Shown here: piece after piece, positions 15,874-25,351 of the stretch
Layout of the letters: every line of letters starts with the position of its first letter
Position numbering within the stretch: the first letter of the stretch is position 1
From: Corynebacterium sp.
Lineage (GTDB): Bacteria > Actinomycetota > Actinomycetes > Mycobacteriales > Mycobacteriaceae
Assembly: GCF_030532195.1 (NCBI RefSeq)
Contig: NZ_JAUNLP010000004.1
Location: 167,496 to 231,495 of the forward strand
Direction of reading: 5' to 3'
DNA: 64,000 nucleotides
The notes under the pieces: model-generated
The model's input: the letters and a program-made list of their open reading frames with translations, nothing else
Database searches by the model: none
What the model was told of the DNA's origin: nothing
Made by a program: the position numbers and the translations under genes

Positions 15874-17967
15874 ATGACAGCGCACAACATGCAGCCACAG
15901 GCAGCTGCCACCAGCTTGACCACTGTGTTGGTCGCAAACCGCGGGGAGATTGCCTTCCGCATTATCCGCACACTCCGTGACAACGGGATTCGCTCGGTCG
16001 CGGTTTACTCGGATGCCGATGCCGATGCGCCACACGTGCGAATGGCAGACATGGCAGTCCACATCGGGCCGTCTGCTGCTCGCGAGTCGTACCTGGTCAT
16101 CGACAAGATTATCGATGCCGCTCGTCGCTCCGGCGCAGACGGCATTCATCCCGGCTACGGCTTCCTGTCCGAAAATGCCGATTTCGCGATCGCCTGTGAA
16201 AAGGCTGGAATCGAATTCATCGGTCCGTCAGCCAGCGCCATCAACACCATGGGCGACAAAATCTCGGCTCGTGCCGCCGTAGAAGCCCGCGATGTTCCGA
16301 CCGTCCCGGGACTGTCTCGCCCCGGGCTTGCCGACGAAGATCTCATCGAGGCAGCTCCTTCGATTGGTTTTCCGGTACTGATTAAGCCATCTGCAGGTGG
16401 TGGTGGCAAAGGTATGCACCGTGTGGAAAATGCAGAGGACTTGCCGGCTGCGCTCGCAACGGCCCGTCGTGAAGCGGCGGGAGCCTTCGGCGATGACTCG
16501 CTGTTCATCGAGCATTTCGTGGATACCCCGCGGCATATTGAAGTGCAGATTCTCGCAGATAAACACGGCAATGTAATCCATCTGGGAGAGCGTGAGTGCT
16601 CGCTGCAGCGACGTCATCAAAAGGTCATTGAGGAAGCGCCGAGCCCATTGCTGGATGAAAAAACGCGTGCAGCAATTGGTGAGGCGGCCTGTGATGCGGC
16701 CCGATCGGTGGGCTACGTCGGTGCGGGCACAGTGGAATTCATTGTGCCGGCAAAGGATCCGTCGTCGTTTTACTTCATGGAGATGAATACGCGCCTGCAG
16801 GTGGAGCATCCAGTAACGGAGCAGGTCACGGGGCTGGATTTGGTGGCGTTGCAGGTAGAAATCGCCTCGGGTAAATCCCTGCCGATTGCGCAGGACGATG
16901 TGACGTTGACCGGTCACGCGATTGAAGCGCGCGTGTATGCCGAGGATCCGGCGGCGGGATTCCTGCCGACCGGCGGTACAGTCTCTCGCGTCATCGAGCC
17001 TCGCGGAGCAGGGGTCAGGGTGGACTCGGGCATCGTGGATGGCTCTGAGGTCTCCTCTCTGTACGACCCAATGCTGATGAAGATCATCTCTTACGGTGAC
17101 AACCGCGAGCAGGCACTCGAGCGCCTGGACCAGGCCCTCGGAGACACCGTTGTTGCAGGTGTCGGGGTCAATATCGATTTCTGTCGCTACCTGCTGAATA
17201 TTCCTGAGGTCCGGGCCGGCGAACTCGACACCGGTCTTCTAGACCGCGTCGCGGAGGGCTTTGCCACCACCGAAGCCCCAGACGATGTCTACATCGCCGC
17301 GGCAATGAGCTGGTTGACCACGCGTTTTGACGCCGCCATCGATTCGCCGTGGCTCACCCCAGACGGTTGGCGCGCCAGTGAACCTGCCTCGCAGCGCATT
17401 CGCTTCGGAGTAGGGGAGAGCTCGCGCTTGATCTCTATTGTGGGCACGCCATCGCTTGCCGACGTCATCGTCGGCGATGTGGTGGCAGGCCTGTCCGCCG
17501 AGGCGGATAACGGCGATACCGAGTCGCCAGAGCCACGAAATTACACAGTTTCCGTCTACCGCGACGGGGAACGCCTACGCATTGTCCGCGATGGAGTAGC
17601 ACAGCACTTCCTGGTCGAAACCATCGACAGCGCGGGCTCTGCGAGGCGGGAGGAATACGTCGTCACCGGTGCCCACGGCACGTGGGTGTTGCCTCGCACA
17701 GAGGTCGTCACCGCCGGTGCCGAAGCCGATACCTCCGGCTCGGGTGCGGTACATGCGCCCATGCCGGGAGCAATCATCGCCCTGTCGGTGGAGGAAGGCA
17801 CGCACGTCGAAGCCGGCGCCGCCCTGCTGGTGATGGAGGCCATGAAGATGGAGCACACACTCACCGCTGAAGTCGCAGGTGAAGTCAGCTTTGCAGTCGC
17901 GCCGGGCGATCAGGTCACCGGTGATCAGCAACTGGCCACCATCACAGTGGCCGAAGCCGAGAACTAA
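15874..17967 (+). CDS. accA1: Methylcrotonyl-CoA carboxylase alpha subunit (biotin carboxylase + BCCP)
   Basis: A 697-residue protein with biotin carboxylase first (about 17-465: LVANRGEIAFRI, IHPGYGFLSENADFA, KPSAGGGGKGM, MEMNTRLQVEHPVTE), a linker domain, and a biotinyl domain at the C-terminus with the attachment site VMEAMKMEH (biotinylated Lys at residue 658). It carboxylates biotin with ATP and bicarbonate for the AccD1 partner. The ATG at 15874 with AAAGGG close upstream was preferred to longer in-frame extensions that overlap accD. Length is as expected for acyl-CoA carboxylase alpha chains. Confidence 0.93.
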   Translation: MTAHNMQPQAAATSLTTVLVANRGEIAFRIIRTLRDNGIRSVAVYSDADADAPHVRMADMAVHIGPSAARESYLVIDKIIDAARRSGADGIHPGYGFLSENADFAIACEKAGIEFIGPSASAINTMGDKISARAAVEARDVPTVPGLSRPGLADEDLIEAAPSIGFPVLIKPSAGGGGKGMHRVENAEDLPAALATARREAAGAFGDDSLFIEHFVDTPRHIEVQILADKHGNVIHLGERECSLQRRHQKVIEEAPSPLLDEKTRAAIGEAACDAARSVGYVGAGTVEFIVPAKDPSSFYFMEMNTRLQVEHPVTEQVTGLDLVALQVEIASGKSLPIAQDDVTLTGHAIEARVYAEDPAAGFLPTGGTVSRVIEPRGAGVRVDSGIVDGSEVSSLYDPMLMKIISYGDNREQALERLDQALGDTVVAGVGVNIDFCRYLLNIPEVRAGELDTGLLDRVAEGFATTEAPDDVYIAAAMSWLTTRFDAAIDSPWLTPDGWRASEPASQRIRFGVGESSRLISIVGTPSLADVIVGDVVAGLSAEADNGDTESPEPRNYTVSVYRDGERLRIVRDGVAQHFLVETIDSAGSARREEYVVTGAHGTWVLPRTEVVTAGAEADTSGSGAVHAPMPGAIIALSVEEGTHVEAGAALLVMEAMKMEHTLTAEVAGEVSFAVAPGDQVTGDQQLATITVAEAEN

Positions 17968-18037
17968 CAGCACCCACGCAACTCACAACGCACCCTACAT
18001 AGACGCAACGCACACCTAATAACTAAGGAGCACACAT

Positions 18038-19210
18038 ATGTCTTCCAGCAGCACCACAATTGCAACCGCCATCCTCGACAACGAGTACGTGGAACTGCAG
18101 AAAGTCGTTCGCGAATTTGCCAATGAAGTTGTCGCGCCGGTATCCGCCGAGCACGACCGCAACCACACTTTTCCGTATGAGGTCGTCTCGCAGATGGGCG
18201 AGATGGGACTATTCGGCCTGCCATTCCCGGAGGAAGTCGGCGGCATGGGCGGCGACTACCTCTCCTTCGGCATCGCCCTGGAAGAGCTGGCCAAGGTCGA
18301 TCAGTCGGTCGCCATCACGCTGGAAGCAGGAGTTGGTTTGGGTGCCATGCCAATCTTCCACTTCGGCAACGACAAACAGAAGGAGACTTACCTGCCGGAT
18401 CTCACCGCAGGTAAAAAACTTGCCGGCTTCGGCCTGACCGAGCCGGATGCGGGCTCCGATGCCGGTGCCACTCGCACCACGGCTCGTGAGGATGGCGATG
18501 ACTTTGTCATCAACGGTGCCAAGCAGTTCATTACCAACTCCGGAACCGACATCACCTCGCTGGTCACCGTCACCGCAGTCACCGGAGAAAAGGACAATGG
18601 CAAGAAGGAAATCTCCACCATCATTGTGCCGAGTGGCACTGAGGGATTCATCGCCGAGCCTGCCTACGACAAGGTCGGTTGGAACGCCTCCGACACCCAC
18701 CCGCTGACCTTCACCGATGTCCGCGTCCCCCAGGAAAACCTGCTGGGTACCCGAGGTCGCGGCTTCGCAAGCTTCCTGTCCATCCTGGCCGAGGGACGAG
18801 TTGCAATCGCTGCACTTGCCACCGGTGCCGCGCAGGGCTGCGTCGATGAGTCGGTCCGCCACGCCAAGGAGCGCCAGTCCATGGGGCGTGCGATTGGCGA
18901 GTACCAGGCCATTTCCTTCAAAATTGCCCGAATGGAAGCGCGCGCTCACACCGCCCGCATGGCGTGGTACGACGCAGCAGCCAAGATGGCCGCTGGCGCA
19001 GATTTCCGTCGTGAAGCGTACATCGCGAAAATGGTTGCTTCCGAGGCGGCGATGGATAACGCTCGCGATGCGACCCAGATCTTCGGCGGATACGGATTCA
19101 TGAACGAATACCGCGTGGCACGCCACTACCGCGACTCCAAGATTCTGGAGATTGGTGAGGGCACCACCGAAGTTCAGCTCATGCTCATCGCCCGCGGATT
19201 GGGGCTGTAA
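18038..19210 (+). CDS. fadE19: Acyl-CoA dehydrogenase, probable isovaleryl-CoA dehydrogenase (FadE19-like)
   Basis: A 390-residue FAD enzyme with the family signatures LTEPDAGSDAGATRTTA, QFITNSGTDI and, near the C-terminus, ATQIFGGYGFMNEYRVARHY followed by IGEGTTEVQLMLIARGL, where the Glu of EGT is at the usual catalytic-base position of short-chain members. In context it should oxidise isovaleryl-CoA to 3-methylcrotonyl-CoA, feeding the carboxylase encoded just upstream; a role on another branched acyl-CoA cannot be excluded. A strong TAAGGAG precedes the ATG. Matches Rv2500c. Only two bases separate it from the hydratase gene. Confidence 0.9.
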   Translation: MSSSSTTIATAILDNEYVELQKVVREFANEVVAPVSAEHDRNHTFPYEVVSQMGEMGLFGLPFPEEVGGMGGDYLSFGIALEELAKVDQSVAITLEAGVGLGAMPIFHFGNDKQKETYLPDLTAGKKLAGFGLTEPDAGSDAGATRTTAREDGDDFVINGAKQFITNSGTDITSLVTVTAVTGEKDNGKKEISTIIVPSGTEGFIAEPAYDKVGWNASDTHPLTFTDVRVPQENLLGTRGRGFASFLSILAEGRVAIAALATGAAQGCVDESVRHAKERQSMGRAIGEYQAISFKIARMEARAHTARMAWYDAAAKMAAGADFRREAYIAKMVASEAAMDNARDATQIFGGYGFMNEYRVARHYRDSKILEIGEGTTEVQLMLIARGLGL

Positions 19211-19212
19211 CC

Positions 19213-19752
19213 ATGACTAATAAGGAAACGGAAGTTACCCACGACGTCGTCCAGCGTGGGCTGTGGTTTGAGGAATACGAAGTCGGTGCGCGTTACCTGC
19301 ACCGTCCCGGGCGCACAGTGACGGAAACCGACGATGTCATCTTCACCACTCTCACCATGAATACGCAGCCACTGCATTTGGACGCACACTGGGCGAGTCA
19401 GCAGCCGGGATTTGGCGGTGAGCGGCTGGTCAACTCGATGTGGACGCTGTCGACGGTTGTCGGACTCTCGGTCGGTCAGCTCACCCTCGGCACCATCGTC
19501 GCCAACCTGGGCTTTACCGAAGTCGCTTTCCCCGCACCGATGTTCCACGGCGACACCCTCTACGCCGAAACGGTCTGCCGCGCTAAACGACTGTCCAAAT
19601 CCCGCCCTAACCAGGGAATTGTCGAGCTGGAGCATATCGGCCGAAACCAAGACGGCACTGTCGTCTGCCGCGCCGTGCGCTCCACGCTTGTGCAGTGCGC
19701 ACCGACATCGCGTAACGACGGCACCGCGAACGCAGCCGAAAAGGACAAGTGA
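19213..19752 (+). CDS. MaoC-like (R)-enoyl-CoA hydratase, Rv2499c type
   Basis: A 179-residue hotdog-fold protein with a MaoC dehydratase domain. The counterpart Rv2499c acts as a hydratase on methylglutaconyl-CoA and itaconyl-CoA type substrates, which would supply the HMG-CoA or citramalyl-CoA cleaved by the next enzyme. The active-site segment reads TMNTQPLHLDAH; the family's Asp and Asn of G-D-x-N-P-x-H are replaced by Asn and Gln, while the His is kept. Other hotdog features (RPGRTVTETDD, FPAPMFHGDTLYAET) fit well. It lies 2 bp after fadE and 6 bp before citE. Confidence 0.8.
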   Translation: MTNKETEVTHDVVQRGLWFEEYEVGARYLHRPGRTVTETDDVIFTTLTMNTQPLHLDAHWASQQPGFGGERLVNSMWTLSTVVGLSVGQLTLGTIVANLGFTEVAFPAPMFHGDTLYAETVCRAKRLSKSRPNQGIVELEHIGRNQDGTVVCRAVRSTLVQCAPTSRNDGTANAAEKDK

Positions 19753-19758
19753 GCGCCC

Positions 19759-20637
19759 ATGACTGCGAAAGAGACATGGCAGCCAGTAGGACCTGCGATT
19801 TTGTTCGCGCCGGCCGACCGCCCAGAGCGTTTCGCCAAAGCGGCTGACCGCGCCGACATGGTGATTCTTGACCTCGAAGATGGATGCCGTGCAGAAAATC
19901 GTGTGGCCGCCCGTGAGTCGATTGCCTCCAGCCAACTCGATCCGGCTCGCACCATTGTGCGCGTCAATCCGCCGGAGGTAGCGGATTATGCAGCTGATAT
20001 TGAGATGCTGCGGGGCACAGATTTCCGTCAGGTGATGTTGCCGAAGGCATCATCTGCGCAGCAGGTAAAAGACCTGGTAGAGGCATTGGGTGAGGCCACG
20101 GAGGTCATTGCACTTATTGAAACTCCACTTGGAGTACTGCGTGCTGAAGAATTGGCCGCCACAGATGGTGTCGTTGCACTGTTTTGGGGCGCCGAAGACC
20201 TAGTCGCAGGGCTAGCTGGGACAGCATCGCGTTTCAGCGAGACAGAGGCCAAACTCGCGCCGGGCCGCATCCACGCCGGGGCCTATCGCAGCGTGGCAGT
20301 TCATACCCGCAGCCATGTGCATCTGTCTGCAGCCGCACATGGAAAGGCCAGCTTGGATTCCATCTACGTCAACATTGCCGACACCGATGGGCTGGCCGCA
20401 GAAGCTGCCGATGCCGCAGCACTTGGCTTTGCCGCAACAGTGTGTATTCACCCAGGTCAAGTGGCCACTATTCGCCAGGCGTACCGCCCCAGCGATGAAG
20501 AAATTGATTGGGCGCGGCGCCTGCTCGCCGAGACCGAGAAGAACTCCGGTGCCTTCAGTTTCGAGGGACGAATGGTCGATGCTCCACTTTTCCGCCAAGC
20601 AGAAGCGATTGCCCGGAGAGCGGCGGCAAGCAGCTAA
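19759..20637 (+). CDS. citE: CitE-like beta-hydroxyacyl-CoA lyase, Rv2498c type
   Basis: A 292-residue HpcH/HpaI/CitE-family TIM-barrel lyase. Family elements are visible: FAPADRPERFAKAADRADMV, ILDLEDG, RVNPPE, MLPKA, LIETPLGVLRAEEL and FWGAEDL. Rv2498c cleaves (R)-HMG-CoA and citramalyl-CoA to acetyl-CoA plus acetoacetate or pyruvate, closing leucine and itaconate breakdown; the same role is inferred here. Metal-binding Glu and Asp in the IETP and GAED segments are in place. It belongs to the operon (6 bp after the hydratase). A paralogue stands at 25352-26215. Confidence 0.88.
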   Translation: MTAKETWQPVGPAILFAPADRPERFAKAADRADMVILDLEDGCRAENRVAARESIASSQLDPARTIVRVNPPEVADYAADIEMLRGTDFRQVMLPKASSAQQVKDLVEALGEATEVIALIETPLGVLRAEELAATDGVVALFWGAEDLVAGLAGTASRFSETEAKLAPGRIHAGAYRSVAVHTRSHVHLSAAAHGKASLDSIYVNIADTDGLAAEAADAAALGFAATVCIHPGQVATIRQAYRPSDEEIDWARRLLAETEKNSGAFSFEGRMVDAPLFRQAEAIARRAAASS

Positions 20638-20749
20638 ACCAACCAATCTCACCACCTACCTTCCACTCAATTTTCCACCACATCACCGCAAAGATTTTCT
20701 CCGCTTTTCGCGAGTGCGCGAAGAGCCCAGATTTCAAGGAGGTCTCCTC

Positions 20750-22504
20750 ATGACCACGACACTGAATAAGCACGCGGAGCAGCGCCTTGCCGATCCGTCC
20801 AAGCTGCCGGAGGGGTTTAGCACTGTTCCGGCGCCATTCGGCAAGGATGTCGTCGATGCAGATGGCAACAAAATGAGTCATGTCTTCGGCGCCGGTATCG
20901 AGCAGGGAGCAGCACCGCTGCGCGATGAAACCCTGGGCGAAAACCTGCGCGCTATCGTGGAGAAGTTCCCCTCCCGCGATGCCATTGTGGACGTCTACGC
21001 GGACGTGTCCTTTACCTATGAGCGCTTCTACAACAGAGTTCTGCGTCTTGCCAGCGCCTTTATCCGCGAGGGCTATCGCCCCGGTGACCGCATTGGTATC
21101 TGGTCCACCAACCGCTGGGAATGGACCGTGGTGCAGTACGCCTGCCATCACATTGGCCTGGTTTTGGTCAATATCAACCCCGCCTACCGCCAGCACGAAC
21201 TGAACTACGTGCTGGAAAAGGCCGGCGTCCGGATGGTCTTTGCCGCGCGCCGTTACAAGGACTCCGACTACCGCACCATGCTTATAGAGGCCTCCAAGCA
21301 GCGTGGTGTTCGCTTGGACAAAGTCATCTACTTCGGTTCCTCTGAGTGGTACGAGCACATGCACTGCGACATCGATGACCTGACTGAGTACACCTCGCAG
21401 CTGCACCCAGATGATCCAATCAATATCCAGTTCACCTCTGGTACTACGGGGTTCCCGAAGGGCGCGACGCTCACACACCGCAACCTGCTCAACAATGGCT
21501 ACTTCATCGGTGAGCTGCTGGGATACACCGAGGCCGACCGCATCTGCGTGCCAGTACCGTTCTTCCACACCTTCGGTATGGTCATCGGCACATTCGCTGC
21601 ATTCACCCACGGTGCTGCAATCATCATTCCGGCACCGAGTTTTAAAGCCCGCGAAACGCTCAAGGCCGTCCACTCAGCCAAGGCCACCAGTCTCTACGGT
21701 GTGCCAACGATGTTCATCAACGAACTTGAAGAAGCTGAAGACCAGGTCGAATACGGCTCACCGTATGACCTGTCGATGCTGCGCACCGGAGTCATGGCCG
21801 GTACCTCCTGTCCGTCGAAGACAATGCGAGAGGTGATGGACAACCTGAACATGAAGGAAATCGCCATTTGCTACGGCATGACGGAGACCTCGCCGGTGTC
21901 CTTCCAAACTCGCGCTGACTCGCCGCTGGAAAAGCGCGTCAACACTGTCGGCCAGATCATGCCTCACCTGGAAGCCCGCATCATTGATGAAGTAACAGGT
22001 GAAACCGTCCCGCGCGGTGCCCAGGGAGAGGTGGTCATTCGCGGTTACTCCGTGATGAAGGAGTACTGGCAGCACCCGGAAAAGACCGCCGAAGCCATCG
22101 ACGCTGACGGTTGGATGCACACTGGCGACTTGGGCGTGCTTGACGACGAAGGCTACTTGTCTATCACCGGTCGGATTAAGGACATGCTCATTCGCGGTGG
22201 CGAGAACATCTACCCGCGAGAGATTGAAGAGTTCCTGTTCACGCACCCCGCTGTCGTCGATGCGCAGGTCATCGGTGTTCCCGATGACAAGTACGGCGAG
22301 GAAATTATGGCGTGGGTCATCTTGCAGGATGATGTAGAGGATTTGACCGCCGAGGATGTTGCAGCATTTGCCCAGGGAAAACTGTCCCGTCACAAGATCC
22401 CGCGGTATGTCCACGTGGTCGAAGAGTTCCCGATGACGGCCTCGGGCAAGGTCCGCAAGGTCGAGATGCGTGAGCAGGCACCGCGCATCCTGGGATGGGT
22501 GTAG
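20750..22504 (+). CDS. fadD35: Acyl-CoA synthetase, FadD35-like
   Basis: A 584-residue AMP-forming acyl-CoA synthetase. The phosphate loop TSGTTGFPKGAT, the adenine motif YGMTETSP, the ribose motif WMHTGDLG and the catalytic Lys region PMTASGKVRK are all visible. It would activate a free carboxylic acid by forming the acyl-adenylate and then the CoA thioester. Placement between citE and scoA parallels Rv2505c; its substrate is unknown but a branched-chain acid, itaconate or acetoacetate would fit the pathway. Start chosen at 20750 because an ideal AAGGAGG lies upstream; the longer frame overlaps citE. A 112-bp gap, C/A rich, separates it from citE and holds no recognisable signal. Confidence 0.9.
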   Translation: MTTTLNKHAEQRLADPSKLPEGFSTVPAPFGKDVVDADGNKMSHVFGAGIEQGAAPLRDETLGENLRAIVEKFPSRDAIVDVYADVSFTYERFYNRVLRLASAFIREGYRPGDRIGIWSTNRWEWTVVQYACHHIGLVLVNINPAYRQHELNYVLEKAGVRMVFAARRYKDSDYRTMLIEASKQRGVRLDKVIYFGSSEWYEHMHCDIDDLTEYTSQLHPDDPINIQFTSGTTGFPKGATLTHRNLLNNGYFIGELLGYTEADRICVPVPFFHTFGMVIGTFAAFTHGAAIIIPAPSFKARETLKAVHSAKATSLYGVPTMFINELEEAEDQVEYGSPYDLSMLRTGVMAGTSCPSKTMREVMDNLNMKEIAICYGMTETSPVSFQTRADSPLEKRVNTVGQIMPHLEARIIDEVTGETVPRGAQGEVVIRGYSVMKEYWQHPEKTAEAIDADGWMHTGDLGVLDDEGYLSITGRIKDMLIRGGENIYPREIEEFLFTHPAVVDAQVIGVPDDKYGEEIMAWVILQDDVEDLTAEDVAAFAQGKLSRHKIPRYVHVVEEFPMTASGKVRKVEMREQAPRILGWV

Positions 22505-22507
22505 CCG

Positions 22508-23251
22508 ATGTCGAAGACTGTGAATCAGACCGGGCGTGAGCTCGTCGCAGGTCTTGTCACCGATGGCATGACTCTGGCAGTAGGAGGTTTTGGTCTCTGC
22601 GGAGTGCCGTACACCCTCATCGACGGGGTGCGTGACTCCGGGGCTAAGAACCTGACGATTGTCTCTAACAACATGGGAATCGACGGCCAGGGGCTGGGCA
22701 TTTTGCTGGAAAACAAGCAGGTTGCCAAGGTCATTGCCTCCTACGTTGGTGAAAACAAGGAATTCGCACGTCAGTACCTTGAAGGCGAGCTGGAAGTTGA
22801 ATTCACTCCGCAGGGCACGCTGGCTGAGCGGTTGCGCGCCGGAGGTGCCGGTATTCCTGCCTTTTACACCGCAACCGGTGTCGGCACGCTCGTTGCAGAA
22901 GGAAAGCCACACGCCGAGTTTGACGGACACACCTACGTGCAGGAGCGAGGCATCGTCGCTGATATCGGGCTCGTACACGCCTACAGCGGAGATATCGACG
23001 GAAACCTCGTCTATCGCCGCACAGCGCAGAACTTTAACCCCCTGTGCGCGGCATCAGGGCAGACCACAGTTGCGGAAGTGGAACATCTGCTGGGGCGCGG
23101 AGAGATTGATCCGGACCTGGTGATGACACCGGGCGTTTACGTGCAGCACGTGGTGCGTGGCGACGGTCGTGACAAGCCAATCGAGAAACGCACGACCAGA
23201 CCGCGAGATGTCCGTGGCGCCGGGGAAGCGGCGACAGGGGAGGAGCTTTAG
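22508..23251 (+). CDS. scoA: Succinyl-CoA:3-ketoacid CoA-transferase subunit A
   Basis: A 247-residue alpha subunit of the CoA-transferase that moves CoA from succinyl-CoA to acetoacetate, making acetoacetyl-CoA. The glycine-rich [15 protein letters not shown] and [14 protein letters not shown] are typical of subunit A, with [14 protein letters not shown] further on. It starts 3 bp after fadD and ends 2 bp before scoB. The product disposes of the acetoacetate made by the lyase. Matches Rv2504c; the CoA transferase pair has also been implicated in forming itaconyl-CoA in M. tuberculosis. Confidence 0.93.
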   Translation: MSKTVNQTGRELVAGLVTDGMTLAVGGFGLCGVPYTLIDGVRDSGAKNLTIVSNNMGIDGQGLGILLENKQVAKVIASYVGENKEFARQYLEGELEVEFTPQGTLAERLRAGGAGIPAFYTATGVGTLVAEGKPHAEFDGHTYVQERGIVADIGLVHAYSGDIDGNLVYRRTAQNFNPLCAASGQTTVAEVEHLLGRGEIDPDLVMTPGVYVQHVVRGDGRDKPIEKRTTRPRDVRGAGEAATGEEL

Positions 23252-23253
23252 AT

Positions 23254-23934
23254 ATGGCTTTAGCAAAACCAGCGACAACCAGCATTTCAGCCAAGGGCTG
23301 GAGCCGCGATGAGATGGCGCAGTTGGCAGCCGCAGAACTGCGCGACGGTGACTATGTGAACCTGGGAATTGGTATTCCGACGTTGGTTGCCAACCACATT
23401 CCCGAGGGCGTGCGGGTGCTGTTGCAAAGCGAAAACGGCATCTTGGGCATGGGCGCGTTTCCCTACGAGGGCGATGAGGACGCAGATCTGATTAATGCGG
23501 GTAAGCAGACTGTGACTCTGGTTCCGGGCGCGGCAATTTTTGACTCTGCGACGAGCTTCGGCATGATCCGCGGCGGTGCGGTGAAGATGGCAGTTCTCGG
23601 CGCGATGGAAGTCAGCCAATGCGGTGACCTGGCCAACTGGATGATTCCGGGGAAGATGGTCAAGGGCATGGGCGGGGCCATGGATTTGGTGGCTGGTACC
23701 CCGCGAGTCGTGGTCCTGACCGATCACGTATCCAAAGATGGCAAACCAAAATTGGTAAAAGCCTGCGAACTGCCCCTGACTGGTGCGAAAGTAGTGAAAA
23801 GGATTATTAGCAACCTGGGAAGTTTCGATGTCGCTGACGATCACCTGGTACTGCGCAAGCTGGCACCGGGCGTGACCTTGGCGGATATCGAGGCCAACAC
23901 TGAAGCCGCGTACGTGGTGGATTTAGAGAATTAA
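23254..23934 (+). CDS. scoB: Succinyl-CoA:3-ketoacid CoA-transferase subunit B
   Basis: A 226-residue beta subunit carrying the catalytic glutamate, E60 in SENGILGMG, which forms the covalent CoA thioester. [13 protein letters not shown] and [19 protein letters not shown] are the usual family blocks. AGGAG lies inside the end of scoA, so the two are translationally coupled with a two-base gap. Matches Rv2503c. Confidence 0.94.
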   Translation: MALAKPATTSISAKGWSRDEMAQLAAAELRDGDYVNLGIGIPTLVANHIPEGVRVLLQSENGILGMGAFPYEGDEDADLINAGKQTVTLVPGAAIFDSATSFGMIRGGAVKMAVLGAMEVSQCGDLANWMIPGKMVKGMGGAMDLVAGTPRVVVLTDHVSKDGKPKLVKACELPLTGAKVVKRIISNLGSFDVADDHLVLRKLAPGVTLADIEANTEAAYVVDLEN

Positions 23935-23986
23935 AGACAAAACCATGTGCTGTAGTGCTCATGAGTATTACTAGGAGAATTAATCA

Positions 23987-25195
23987 ATGAGTAACCTTCC
24001 TGCTCCCAGCCCCAATGATGTCGTCATCCTCGCAGGCGCTCGTACCCCGCAGGGCAAGCTGCTCGGCCAGCTCGCTCCACTTACCTCTGTCGACCTCGGT
24101 GCACACGCCGTCAAGCACGCAGTTTCTCGCGCTGGCATTGCCCCGGAGGAGGTAGAGCACGTTGTTCTCGGCCAGGTGATTCTCGCAGGTGCAGGCCAGA
24201 ACCCGGCTCGCCAGGTGGCTATTAAGGCAGGTCTGCCGTGGAACACCACTGCAGAGATTGTGAATAAGGTCTGCCTCTCTGGCTTGAACGCTGTAATTCA
24301 CGCAGCTCGTATGATTCGCCTCGGCGATGCTGATGTCGTAGTGGCTGGTGGGCAGGAGTCCATGACTCATGCTCCGCACGTGGCCCGCGGTGTCCGTCAG
24401 GGCAAGTCGTTCGGTGAGCTGAAGCTGGAGGACACCCTGGAGCGCGACGGTCTCGTTGACTCCTTCGACGGCGTGTCCATGGGCACGCTTACCGACGGCC
24501 GCAATAGCGACCTCGGAATTACTCGCGAACAGCAGGATGAGGTTGCAGCTGCTTCGCACCAACGTGCAGCTAAGGCCCAGGAAGACGGCATCTTCGCCGA
24601 GGAGATTGCTCCGATTGAGATTCCGCAGCGCAAGGGCGACCCAGTAGTTGTGGACTCCGACCAGGGCATTCGCCCGAACACCACTGTCGAGACGCTGGCT
24701 AAACTGCGTCCGGTCTTCCTGAAGGAAAACGGCACCATCACCGCCGGCAACTCCTCGCCTATTTCCGATGGTGCAGCCGCTGTCGTGCTGGCATCCCGCG
24801 CCTACGCAGAAAAGCACGGCCTGGACTACCTCGCAGTGGTGGGCACGGCAGGTCAGACCGCAGGTCCGGACAACTCCCTGCACGCACAGCCGTCGGACTC
24901 CCTCCAGAAGGCACTGCGCCGCGCCGAGTGGGACGTTCAGGATCTGGACTTCATCGAAATCAACGAGGCCTTCGGTGCGGTTGCCGTCAAGTCCCTGCGT
25001 GAGCTCGACTACCCGCTGGAGAAGACCAATATCCACGGTGGTGCGATTGCTCTTGGCCACCCAATCGGTTGCTCTGGTGCTCGCCTGACGCTGACTGCGG
25101 CTATGGAGCTGAACCGCCGTGGTTCCGGTCGCGCAGGTGTCTCCCTGTGCGGTGGCGGTGGTCAGGGTGACGCGCTGCTGCTGTACCGCGAATAA
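23987..25195 (+). CDS. fadA: Acetyl-CoA acetyltransferase (thiolase)
   Basis: A 402-residue degradative or biosynthetic thiolase that splits acetoacetyl-CoA with CoA to two acetyl-CoA, the end of the leucine pathway. The nucleophile C96 is in NKVCLSGLNA, followed by GGQESMTHAPH, EINEAFGAVA, GGAIALGHPIGCSGAR with the catalytic His, and the second catalytic Cys in SLCGGGGQGDA. TAGGAG precedes the ATG at a good distance. It lies 52 bp after scoB and is followed by a hairpin, so it is probably the operon's last gene. It is not part of the Rv2498c-Rv2506 set, so its presence here completes the route locally. Confidence 0.94.
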   Translation: MSNLPAPSPNDVVILAGARTPQGKLLGQLAPLTSVDLGAHAVKHAVSRAGIAPEEVEHVVLGQVILAGAGQNPARQVAIKAGLPWNTTAEIVNKVCLSGLNAVIHAARMIRLGDADVVVAGGQESMTHAPHVARGVRQGKSFGELKLEDTLERDGLVDSFDGVSMGTLTDGRNSDLGITREQQDEVAAASHQRAAKAQEDGIFAEEIAPIEIPQRKGDPVVVDSDQGIRPNTTVETLAKLRPVFLKENGTITAGNSSPISDGAAAVVLASRAYAEKHGLDYLAVVGTAGQTAGPDNSLHAQPSDSLQKALRRAEWDVQDLDFIEINEAFGAVAVKSLRELDYPLEKTNIHGGAIALGHPIGCSGARLTLTAAMELNRRGSGRAGVSLCGGGGQGDALLLYRE

Positions 25196-25213
25196 TGCGA
25201 TTTCGGCCTTACT

Positions 25214-25260
25214 CCCGCTCTTTTACGCTGCTGCTAATGCGGCAGGGAAGAGCGGGGTTT
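25214..25260 (+). terminator. Probable terminator after the thiolase gene
   Basis: CCCGCTCTT (25214-25222) pairs with AAGAGCGGG (25248-25256); the 25-base loop has a small stem of its own (GCTGC / GGCAG). The T-tract after it is short (TTTGT). Confidence 0.6.
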
Positions 25261-25351
25261 GTCGTCTGCTGCGACAATCGGGCTAATTCGGTCCCGCACC
25301 TGGGGTAACCCCGGCCAAATGGTTTTGCGGGATTCAATTAGGTTAGGAGTT

